Part shown: positions 12,621 through 19,666 of the stretch, piece by piece | Numbering within the stretch: position 1 is the first letter of the stretch | How the letters are laid out: each line of letters opens with the position of its first letter | Assembly: GCA_946498265.1 (NCBI GenBank) | Contig: CAMMNR010000013.1 | Span: 1-19,666 of the forward strand | Direction: 5' to 3' | Length of the DNA: 19,666 nt | Source: an uncultured Clostridium sp. | Lineage (GTDB): Bacteria; Bacillota; Clostridia; TANB77; CAG-508 | Position numbers and translations under genes: made by a program | Notes under the pieces: generated by a model | Seen by the model: only the letters and a program-made list of their open reading frames with translations | Told to the model about the DNA's origin: nothing | Databases searched by the model: none

Positions 12621-13763
12621 TTAGTCTTGAAATTTTGTAATATCATCTATATTTGCACAGAAATATGGCATTTCTTTTCCTTCTTCTTGTAAGAAAATTG
12701 TAAAAGTATCATCAACTATAAACTCTCTTGGTTCACTTTCTTCCGGAAGAGCAGACATTTTATTTACCATCATTCCTGCTTCACTTTCAACTTTTCCTCC
12801 TTTTTCGTCTAGCTCAAATTCTATTGTCTGTAATGCTTTTTCTATAAACATAATCTCCCTATCTGCGGTTTCAAATTCCTTATCTTCTAATTCTTCAAAT
12901 TCTTTTTTCACATCGAAATTTATTTTTGGTATTTGTAAATTATCAACCTCTGAAAGTTCAGTGTTTCCTTGATAAGTTGTTTGTTTATTTTTTACATCAT
13001 TATATATTTCATTAAATGTATTTCCTTCATTTCCTCTTGTTATTATTACTTCGTCATTTTGTTTTGTTAATAATTTTATTGCAAAATCTTCTTTAGAATT
13101 GTAGTATAATACTTGTACTTGATTTCTTAGTAATTCATTTGAATTCGAATTTATTCCAAAATATTCTACATCATTATATTCTCCAAATTTCCCATCATCT
13201 AATTCATCGAATTCATTTTCAAACTCAAATTCTTTCTTTAACATTGCATAAATAAAATATTTATTAGGGTCTCCATCAAATACAAAATCATCTAATATGT
13301 CACTTGTCTCATTAAATTTTTCTTTTATTCCATTTTCTATTTGCTCTTTTAATTCTTGTGTTGGTATTCCTTGTGCTTTATAATATGAACTGTCTGAAAT
13401 TTGCGTTGTGTTAAAACTTCCTTTGTTTAGATTTTCTACAACTTTTAATTGAGGATTAAATACAATATCTTGTTTTACTACGTCATTTTTTAGGTCATTC
13501 CATATTAGTTGAAATGTTCCACACCAAGCTGTATCTCTTGTTATTTCGTCATCCATTGTTAATGCTATATTAATTGAATTTTGATTATTGTCTTTTTGTT
13601 TATTTACATTATTGATATTACTTTGTTGATATTCTTCTTTTTGTTCTTCTCTTACTGATCTTTGATTACCTATAAGATTAAGTCCATATAGTAATCCAAG
13701 TAATACTATTAGTATAATTACTACTATAGCTATTACATAAAATACAGTTTTCATTTTACTCAT
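12621..13763 (-). CDS. Membrane-anchored protein with serpin-like features
   Basis: This 380-residue protein has an N-terminal transmembrane helix (about 6-30), an N/Q-rich linker (to about 63) and a large extracytoplasmic domain. The C-terminal 80 residues follow the serpin order: a strand ALQTIEFELDEKGGK, an acidic-to-small segment ESEAGMMV where a reactive-centre hinge would be, then REFIVDDTFTIFLQEEGK, like the serpin F-x-DRPF-x-F strand, and a final strand. Earlier, KYFIYAMLKKEFEFENEF fits the serpin NA-x-YFKG-W-x-x-PF strand, and QVQVLYYNSKEDFAIKLL the strand after it. The protein is divergent, so this is a resemblance seen by eye, not proven homology. The ATG at 13763 was chosen because AAGGTGG ends 5 bases upstream. 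A hairpin terminator follows. Confidence 0.65.
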   Translation of the reverse strand: MSKMKTVFYVIAIVVIILIVLLGLLYGLNLIGNQRSVREEQKEEYQQSNINNVNKQKDNNQNSINIALTMDDEITRDTAWCGTFQLIWNDLKNDVVKQDIVFNPQLKVVENLNKGSFNTTQISDSSYYKAQGIPTQELKEQIENGIKEKFNETSDILDDFVFDGDPNKYFIYAMLKKEFEFENEFDELDDGKFGEYNDVEYFGINSNSNELLRNQVQVLYYNSKEDFAIKLLTKQNDEVIITRGNEGNTFNEIYNDVKNKQTTYQGNTELSEVDNLQIPKINFDVKKEFEELEDKEFETADREIMFIEKALQTIEFELDEKGGKVESEAGMMVNKMSALPEESEPREFIVDDTFTIFLQEEGKEMPYFCANIDDITKFQD

Positions 13764-13854
13764 TTGTACCACCTTTTTAACCTTTCTTTTTTATTATGAA
13801 ATAATAATATCATAAATTTTTTAAAAAAGCAGTATATTTTTTAAGATTTTTAAA

Positions 13855-15351
13855 TTATAAATTAAATTTTTCTAAATTCTTTAATGCTGGATTATAAATA
13901 TTTTTACCTGTATAATCAAATCTAGATGCATGACAGGGGCAATCCCAAGTTTTATCAGCTGCATTCCAATTTAATAAGCATCCTAAATGTGTACATATTG
14001 GTTTTACTGCATGAATCTTTCCTTCTATATCTTTATAAATTCCTATCTTTTCTCCGTTTTTCTCTATTATTCCTCCTGTTTCATTTTTTATATCATCTAT
14101 ACTATTCTCTTCTTTTTTCAATTTGTCTACTACAAGCGACTTTGTAGTTTGAACAACCATGTTTTTAACTTCATCTTTATTTACAATAGGATTTACTCTT
14201 GTAGACTTAAATACTTCATCATATTCGTTTTCTTTTTTCATTATTTTATCAGTAATAATTCTTGCAGCAACATTTGATGAAGTCATTCCCCATTTATTAA
14301 ATCCTGTACCAACAAATATATTTGGCAAAACATTTGAAAATTCGCCTATATATGGAATTTTATCCAAAGTTATGCAATCTCTTGTACTCCAACGATATTT
14401 TACTTCTAAATTTGGGTACCACTGTTTTGCTTTTTGTTCTAATTTGCCATAACTATCTTGATAAGTTATATTTTCTCCTGTTTTATGGTCTAATCCTCCT
14501 AATAATAATATCTTCTTCCCATTATCTACTGCCGTTCTAAAAGAATAAATTGGTGATTGTATATTAATATACATCCCTGAAAAAAGTTCTGTTTTTGTAT
14601 CAACACCAATAACATATGATGAACTTTGATACATCTTTGCAAAATACATACCTGGTATGTTTATAAATGGATAATGTGTTGCTATTACCACATATTTAGA
14701 TTTTATTGTGTTGTTTTCTGTATAACAGATATATTCTTCATTATCTTGTTTTATATCAAAACATGTAGTATTCTCAAAAATTCTCACTTTATTTTCTTCT
14801 AGTTTTCTTACTAATCCTTGTATATATTTTATAGGATTAAATTGTGCTTGGTTTTTGAATTCTATTCCTTTTATAATTGAAAATGGTAGTTGTGATTTAT
14901 TCACTAATTTTGCATCTGGATTTATCCTATCTAAAGCTTCTATTTCTTCTTGTATCTTTTCTAATTCTGTTTTATCTGTTGTATATACATAACTATTCTG
15001 TTTTTCAAAATCACACTCAATATTATTTTCTTGTATTATTCTTTCTATTTCTGTTACAGCTCCTTGATTAGCATTAAAATATTTTTTTGCAAAATCTATT
15101 CCATATTGATTTAGTAGATAATGATAAATGAGTCCATGTTGACTTGTAATTTTAGCTGTTGTATGTCCTGTAACTTTACTTGCTATTTTGTTTCTCTCTA
15201 TCAATATTACATTATATCCATTTTGGCTTAGATAATATGCTGTTGATATTCCAAATATCCCTGCACCTATTATACATATGTCTGCTTTTTCATCTTTCTC
15301 TAATTCAGGAAATTCTTTTATTTTATTTTCTTCTAACCATAACGATTTCAT
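13855..15351 (-). CDS. FAD-dependent oxidoreductase fused to a Rieske [2Fe-2S] domain
   Basis: This 498-residue cytosolic flavoenzyme starts with a DAO-type FAD fold (ADICIIGAGIFGIST, GxGxxG at 29-34; GHTTAKITSQHG loop after it). It ends with a Rieske domain whose ligands are C453-x-H455 and C471-x-x-H474, with the surrounding THLGC and CPCHASRFDYTG. The same fusion is found in Bacillus YhfW-like proteins. The electron donor and substrate are unknown. AGGAGG lies 9 bases before the ATG, inside a small stem (CCTGG/CCAGG) on the transcript. It follows rpe by 92 bp and may be read from the same transcript. All four cluster ligands are intact. Confidence 0.93.
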   Translation of the reverse strand: MKSLWLEENKIKEFPELEKDEKADICIIGAGIFGISTAYYLSQNGYNVILIERNKIASKVTGHTTAKITSQHGLIYHYLLNQYGIDFAKKYFNANQGAVTEIERIIQENNIECDFEKQNSYVYTTDKTELEKIQEEIEALDRINPDAKLVNKSQLPFSIIKGIEFKNQAQFNPIKYIQGLVRKLEENKVRIFENTTCFDIKQDNEEYICYTENNTIKSKYVVIATHYPFINIPGMYFAKMYQSSSYVIGVDTKTELFSGMYINIQSPIYSFRTAVDNGKKILLLGGLDHKTGENITYQDSYGKLEQKAKQWYPNLEVKYRWSTRDCITLDKIPYIGEFSNVLPNIFVGTGFNKWGMTSSNVAARIITDKIMKKENEYDEVFKSTRVNPIVNKDEVKNMVVQTTKSLVVDKLKKEENSIDDIKNETGGIIEKNGEKIGIYKDIEGKIHAVKPICTHLGCLLNWNAADKTWDCPCHASRFDYTGKNIYNPALKNLEKFNL

Positions 15352-15442
15352 GTTATCAACCTCCTGGTTCTATTATTTCCAGGATTTATGGTTTCTAATC
15401 CACTTTTTCTTAATACATTTCTAGTGTGTAATTTGATAATAA

Positions 15443-16108
15443 TTATTTTTCAACCTTTAACTCATCAATTATAACTTTATAATCATTTGCCATAAGAATA
15501 GCAGTACCAGAAACTAAAATATTTGCTCCTGCTTTTTTTAGTTCTGGGGCTGTCTTCAAATTAATTCCCCCATCTACTTCTATATCTAATTCCAAATCAT
15601 GTTCCTTTATATATTCAGATAAATTCTTTACTTTATCTATCATATCAGTCAATAATGTTTGACCACCTTTTCCAGGCTCAACTGTCATTACCAAACACAT
15701 ATGTATATGTGGTAAAAATTCATATATTTCTTCAATGTTTGTCTCTGGTTTTATAGCAATTCCAACTTTACAATTATTTTCTTTGATATAGTTTATATAT
15801 TTATATATTTCTTCTTTATTTTTACATGCTTCCAGATGAAATGTTATTATATTAGGTTCTACTGATAGAAAATCATCTATCGCTATTTTTACATCTTCCA
15901 CCATCAAATGTACATCTTGTGGTAAATTTGATATTCTTTTTATATATGAAGCATATTCTAACATCTTTTTATATGTATCTTTTTCTACAAATTTTCCATC
16001 CATAACATCTATATGGAAATAATCAGTTTTAGCTCTTTCTAACTTAAAAAATGTTTCTGATTCTTCCCCTTTTTTTACATTTAATATTGATGTTGATATT
16101 TCTACCAT
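15443..16108 (-). CDS. rpe: Ribulose-phosphate 3-epimerase
   Basis: This enzyme interconverts ribulose 5-phosphate and xylulose 5-phosphate in the pentose phosphate pathway. The 221-residue TIM barrel has HIDVMDG at 32-38 (metal ligands H32 and D34), DVHLMVE at 65-71 (H67), the phosphate loop VMTVEPGKGGQ at 140-150, and EVDGGIN at 177-183 (catalytic D179). SGTAI closes the phosphate site. All key residues are present. The usual APSIL N-terminus reads STSIL here. The ATG overlaps the rsgA stop by 7 bases (ATGGTAG), so translation is coupled, in the standard Firmicutes order prkC-rsgA-rpe. Confidence 0.95.
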   Translation of the reverse strand: MVEISTSILNVKKGEESETFFKLERAKTDYFHIDVMDGKFVEKDTYKKMLEYASYIKRISNLPQDVHLMVEDVKIAIDDFLSVEPNIITFHLEACKNKEEIYKYINYIKENNCKVGIAIKPETNIEEIYEFLPHIHMCLVMTVEPGKGGQTLLTDMIDKVKNLSEYIKEHDLELDIEVDGGINLKTAPELKKAGANILVSGTAILMANDYKVIIDELKVEK

Positions 16109-16983
16109 TTTCTTTTCTCCTTTTCTTTTAAATCTTCATATATTTTACAAAAATTTTGGTATCTGCTTTCTGTTATTTTTCCATCTTCTAAAGCTCTCTT
16201 TATCCCACAATTTTCTTCTTTTATATGTGTACATCCTATATATTCACAATCTTTTATATATTTTTTAAACTCTTTAAAAAATTTGCATAAATCATTACTT
16301 TCTATTTCTGATATATCAAAAGTGGAAAAACCTGGTGTATCTGCTATATAGGTGTTTTCATCTATTTCATATAATTTTATATAAGTTGTAGTGTTTTTCC
16401 CTTTTTTATTTTTCTTGCTAATTTCCCCTTCTTGTGTTATTTTGTCTTTGAAAATTGCATTTATTAGTGTTGATTTTCCTACTCCTGAATTTCCTGAAAA
16501 TACATTTATATTTTCCTTTAATTCTTTTTTTAATTCATCTATTCCAATACTTTCTTTTGCTTGTGTTTCAATTACTTTATATCCTATTTTTTCATAATCT
16601 GATTTAATTTCTTTAAATTGTTTTTTATTATCTAAGTCTATTTTATTTAATACTATTATGCTTTTTACTCCCAAAAATTCTGCAAATGCTAGTTGTTTAT
16701 CAAGCATCAATATATCTGGCTTTGGATCTTTACTTGATAATACAAACACCATTTGAGTTATATTTGCTATTTTAGGTCTTTTTACATATATTTTTCTTTC
16801 TATAATTTTTTCTATTACTGCTTTTTTATTTTCTTCATCTGTTATATCAATCTCTACATTATCTCCAACTACTGGAGTTATGTTGTCATTTTTAAATTTC
16901 CCTCTGGCTACTGCTTCATATATATTATTCCCTGATTTTATTTTGTATAAATTTGATATGTTTTCTATTATTAATCCTTGCAT
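16102..16983 (-). CDS. rsgA: Ribosome small subunit-dependent GTPase A
   Basis: This circularly permuted GTPase checks maturation of the 30S subunit. The 293 residues comprise an OB-fold (about 1-70), then the G motifs in permuted order: G4 NKID 113-116, G1 GNSGVGKS 164-171, and G3 DTPG 215-218. A C-terminal zinc site follows (C246, C251, H253, C259). The ATG at 16983 was chosen because AAGGAG lies 7 bases upstream and MQGLIIENISNLY is the normal family start; the longer in-frame ATG at 17031 has no ribosome site. It overlaps rpe by 7 bases. Repeat R5 separates it from prkC. Confidence 0.95.
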   Translation of the reverse strand: MQGLIIENISNLYKIKSGNNIYEAVARGKFKNDNITPVVGDNVEIDITDEENKKAVIEKIIERKIYVKRPKIANITQMVFVLSSKDPKPDILMLDKQLAFAEFLGVKSIIVLNKIDLDNKKQFKEIKSDYEKIGYKVIETQAKESIGIDELKKELKENINVFSGNSGVGKSTLINAIFKDKITQEGEISKKNKKGKNTTTYIKLYEIDENTYIADTPGFSTFDISEIESNDLCKFFKEFKKYIKDCEYIGCTHIKEENCGIKRALEDGKITESRYQNFCKIYEDLKEKEKRKW

Positions 16984-17080
16984 TAATTTCTCCTTAATCA
17001 ACTTTTTATTAATATTCTCGTCTTTTATCAAATCACTAAATTAATTCTATATAGAAAGTATATGAATCAAAATTTATTAA

Positions 17081-17130
17081 AGGACCGTCCCCAAATATGC
17101 AAAAATGCTTATTAAGAACCGTCCCTTATT
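17081..17130. repeat. GGGACGG-family repeat, copy R5, between prkC and rsgA
   Basis: Read on the minus strand, GGGACGGTTCTTAAT is followed by AAGCATTTTTGCATATT and a second same-direction GGGGACGGTCC. The first half and the GCATTTTTGCA centre match the same reading of R3. It begins 2 bases after the prkC stop codon. No clear promoter for rsgA was found in 16984-17080. Confidence 0.75.
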
Positions 17131-17132
17131 TA

Positions 17133-19139
17133 TCATCTAAATGTTAATGAGTCTTGACTTCCAAATGTTACTTGTTGTGTCGAACTATATATTTCAGCTC
17201 CTGTATTAGGATCTGTTATGGTTACTGTTACACTTGTTGCTTCTCCGTCTTTTCCTGATATTTGTAATGAATAGTTTGTTTCGTTTTTGCTTATTCCTGT
17301 TCTTGTTTCACTATTTACTTTTATATTTACTGTTCTACTAACATTTGTTCCTGAAGTGTTGTTATTTCCTTCATCTCCTGTTGTTTCTGTATATCCTCCT
17401 GTTATATTTTTTACATTTATATTTACTGTTACTGTTTTTGTTTGAGCTACTTTGTTTACTGTCAATGTAACTGTTGTTCCTTCGTCTACAACTTTTCCCT
17501 CTGCTACACTTTGTTTTGTTACTTTTCCATTATCTGTTGTACTGTCTGTATATGTTACATTTACTTTTAATCCTAAACCTTCTAATGTACTTCTTGCTGT
17601 TGCTTCGTCTTGACCTATTACACTAACTACTGTTACTTGTTTTATTCCTGTTCCTGTACTTACATGTATTTTTACTGTGTCTCCTGCGAATGCCTCTGTG
17701 TCTGGTTCTGTTTCTTGGCTTATTACATATCCTTCTTCTACTGTTCTACTTGTTTCTTCTATTACTTCTACTTCTAATTTAGCATCTTCTAATAATTTAA
17801 TTGCTTCTTCTTTTTCTTTTCCTTCTACATTAGGTACTGTCGTTTTTTCTTGTCCTTTACTTATTGAAACTAATATTTTACTTCCTTCTTTTACTTTTTT
17901 CTCTCCTGGTTCTGTAGTATAGTCTCCTAAGTCAGATTCTGCTTTTTGAGATATTACATATCCTTCTGGTACATCTGCATTATATTCTTCTTTTCCTACT
18001 TCAAATACCAGTTTTGCATTTTCTATTTCTTGTTTAGCTTCTTCTTGTGATAGCCCTATTACATTTGGCATGTCTACTTCATTAGGATTTGTTAAACTTA
18101 ATACTCCTAGAGTTCCTCCTAATGCTATTGCAAATAATATGATTAATCCTATAAATATACTTAATCCTTTATGTGATTTAATAAATTTTTTTAATTTTCC
18201 TTCTTTTTTCTTATTATTTTTAGGTTCTTGTATGTTTCCATATATGTCTGTATTTATTTTTTGTGTTCTTGCTGTTGCATCATATGTTGGCTGTTCTACA
18301 AAGTCTCCATCTGGATTTTTTAATGCTTTTCTTAAATCACTTAACATTTCTGTTGCTGATTGATATCTTAATGTTGTGTCTTTTTGTAATGCTTTCATTA
18401 TTATTTTATTTACTGCTGTTGGCAAATTTGGATTTAATTCTATTGGTTCTACTGGATCTTCTTGCATATGTTTTAGAGCTACAGATACTGGAGTGTCTGC
18501 ATCAAATGGTACTTTTCCTGTTACCATTTCATACATTACTACACCTAAAGAATATAAGTCTGATTTTGCATCTGTGAATCCACCTCTTGCATGTTCTGGT
18601 GAGAAATAGTGTACTGAACCTATTGTTGTTCCAAATGCTGTAATTGTTGAGTTTGAAACTGCTTTTGCTATTCCAAAATCTGTTACTTTTGCTATTCCGT
18701 CTTCTGTTATAATTATATTATGTGGTTTTATATCTCTATGTATAATATTGTTTCTGTGTGCTACTTCTAATGCTGATGCTATTTGTATTGCAACATTTAC
18801 TGACCACTTCCAAGGTAATGGACCTCTTTCTTCTACTATTATTTCTTTTAATGTTTTTCCTTGTATTAGTTCCATTACTATATAATATAAATTGTCTTCT
18901 ACTCCTACATCAAATATTGAAACAATATTTGCATGTGTAAGTCTTGCTGCTGATTGTGCTTCAGCTTCAAATCTTTTTATAAATTCTTCATCTGTTGTAA
19001 ATTCATCTCTTAATATTTTTACTGCTACATATCTTTTTAAAACTCTGTCTGTCGCTTTATAGACAGTTGCCATTCCTCCAGTCCCTATTTTTTCGATAAT
19101 TTCATATCTCTCACCTAAAACTTTACCTTCTAAAACCAT
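17133..19139 (-). CDS. prkC: PASTA-domain Ser/Thr protein kinase
   Basis: This membrane kinase senses muropeptides or lipid II and phosphorylates proteins in cell-wall, division and germination control. It has 668 residues. The cytoplasmic kinase has its Gly loop at 19-26, the ATP lysine K41, HRDIKPHN 134-141 (catalytic D136), DFG 154-156 and a Thr-rich activation loop, TITAFGTTIGSVHY at 165-178. A Lys-rich stretch is followed by one membrane helix (about 325-348). Three PASTA repeats lie outside (about 355-430, 433-500 and 502-565), then a Thr/Asn-rich C-terminal domain of about 100 residues. AAAGGA precedes the ATG. Its antagonist phosphatase gene lies directly upstream with a hairpin between them. 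Confidence 0.96.
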   Translation of the reverse strand: MVLEGKVLGERYEIIEKIGTGGMATVYKATDRVLKRYVAVKILRDEFTTDEEFIKRFEAEAQSAARLTHANIVSIFDVGVEDNLYYIVMELIQGKTLKEIIVEERGPLPWKWSVNVAIQIASALEVAHRNNIIHRDIKPHNIIITEDGIAKVTDFGIAKAVSNSTITAFGTTIGSVHYFSPEHARGGFTDAKSDLYSLGVVMYEMVTGKVPFDADTPVSVALKHMQEDPVEPIELNPNLPTAVNKIIMKALQKDTTLRYQSATEMLSDLRKALKNPDGDFVEQPTYDATARTQKINTDIYGNIQEPKNNKKKEGKLKKFIKSHKGLSIFIGLIILFAIALGGTLGVLSLTNPNEVDMPNVIGLSQEEAKQEIENAKLVFEVGKEEYNADVPEGYVISQKAESDLGDYTTEPGEKKVKEGSKILVSISKGQEKTTVPNVEGKEKEEAIKLLEDAKLEVEVIEETSRTVEEGYVISQETEPDTEAFAGDTVKIHVSTGTGIKQVTVVSVIGQDEATARSTLEGLGLKVNVTYTDSTTDNGKVTKQSVAEGKVVDEGTTVTLTVNKVAQTKTVTVNINVKNITGGYTETTGDEGNNNTSGTNVSRTVNIKVNSETRTGISKNETNYSLQISGKDGEATSVTVTITDPNTGAEIYSSTQQVTFGSQDSLTFR

Positions 19140-19158
19140 ATTTATATCATTCCTTTCT

Positions 19159-19189
19159 AAGGTTCAAATATAATATATTTGTTTACCTT
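19159..19189 (-). other. Hairpin between prpC and prkC
   Basis: CAAATATA/TATATTTG (8 bp) is enclosed by AAGGT/ACCTT (5 bp) with small internal loops. It ends next to the AGAAAGGA ribosome site of prkC. No T-run follows, so it is not an obvious terminator; it may be a processing or stability element. Confidence 0.45.
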
Positions 19190-19224
19190 ATTTATCCTTA
19201 AAATGCTTTGTTTCATAATTATAG

Positions 19225-19666
19225 TTATATATTTTTTATTACTATAACTGTTATGTTGTCATATCCTCCATTTTTATTAGCTAATTCTACTAATCCTTTA
19301 GGAGCTTGTTCTATATCTTTTTTTGCCAATTTAAATATATCCTCTTGTGAAACCATATTTGTTAATCCATCTGATGACATTATTAAAATGTCATCTTTTA
19401 GAAATCCTTTAGCCATTACATCTGGTTCTACAAATGCATTACAACCGTAACGCTTTCATTAACATATTTTTTTGTGGGTGATGAACTGCTTCTTCTTGAG
19501 TTATTGTTCCATCTTTTACTAGTTTTTGTACATAACTATGGTCTTGCGTTAATTTTCTAATAAACTCTTTTCTTATTCTATAAATCCTACTATCTCCTAC
19601 ATGTCCAATAAATACCTTATTATTATATATTAAACAAATTTCTAAAGTAGTACCCATTCCTTCTAA
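19225..19666 (-). pseudogene. prpC: PP2C-type Ser/Thr phosphatase, partial and frameshifted
   Basis: This is the C-terminal part of the PrpC/Stp phosphatase that reverses PrkC phosphorylation; its N-terminus lies beyond the right edge, and reading is already in frame at 19666 (LEGMGTT). Visible PP2C motifs are GMGTT, IGHVGDSRIYRI, LTQDHSYV, ILIMSSDGLTNMV (metal Asp) and GGYDNITVIVI (metal Asp). The frame breaks after NMLMKAL: removing one C (plus-strand G at 19447) restores GCNAFVEPDV and continues into MAKGFLKDD. All motifs on both sides are intact, so the break is either very recent or a sequencing error. The gene precedes prkC, as in other Firmicutes. The ATG at 19657 is internal, not a start. 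Confidence 0.85.

Noticed and set aside
15352..15420. Possible riboswitch before the FAD-Rieske gene
   Set aside because: Two short stems (CCTGG/CCAGG and GGATT/AATCC) are present but too small to support a named element; no FMN aptamer motifs are seen.
1..19666. CRISPR array, tRNA or rRNA genes, transposase gene
   Set aside because: No regularly spaced repeats, tRNA cloverleaf, rRNA stretch or transposase motif was found by eye; the repeats present are dispersed single palindromes.

Overview
The window is AT-rich, low-GC DNA that uses the standard code (TGA appears as a real stop). It has strong AGGAGG-type ribosome sites and consensus sigma-A promoters. The gene order prpC-prkC-rsgA-rpe at the right end, the YtrA-type GntR/ABC operon and the DUF2207 protein all point to a member of Clostridia (Bacillota). 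Nearly everything is on the minus strand. The plus-strand genes I support are a 161-residue orphan (2299-2784) and a 50-residue hydrophobic peptide (8571-8723).

Left part (1-6533): a GntR (YtrA-type) repressor with an ABC ATPase and ABC-2 permease (2042 down to 60); an orphan gene with a perfect sigma-A promoter; NAD(P)H-hydrate dehydratase; a NatA/NatB-like ABC exporter pair; and a small membrane protein followed by an intrinsic terminator. Copies of a GGGACGG-containing palindromic repeat family sit at gene ends here (1-49, 2102-2131, 2798-2865, 3926-3974) and once more beside prkC (17081-17130). One copy supplies the last seven codons and the stop of the NatB-like permease.

Middle part (6653-8830) is the most interesting. 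A Vga/VmlR/CplR-type ABC-F ribosome-protection gene has a complete ermC-like translational attenuator: a promoter, an 11-codon leader peptide, and four RNA segments that can pair 1:2 + 3:4 (ribosome site hidden) or 2:3 (ribosome site free). Next to it is a compact candidate type I toxin-antitoxin locus: a 50-aa hydrophobic peptide under one promoter, a converging antisense promoter of equal quality, a shared bidirectional terminator over the peptide stop codon, and inverted repeats joining the two 5' ends.

Right part (8860-19666): a membrane-anchored hypothetical protein; a DUF2207 protein whose Gly-rich tail appears doubly frameshifted; a MerR regulator pseudogene downstream of a cupin gene that still carries a MerR-type promoter (19-bp spacer with dyad); a secreted or membrane-anchored protein with serpin-like C-terminal features; an FAD oxidoreductase-Rieske fusion; and the rpe, rsgA, prkC and prpC cluster controlling cell-wall/ribosome-linked signalling. 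The prpC phosphatase runs off the right edge and has a one-base frameshift. No tRNA, rRNA, CRISPR array or transposase gene was seen.
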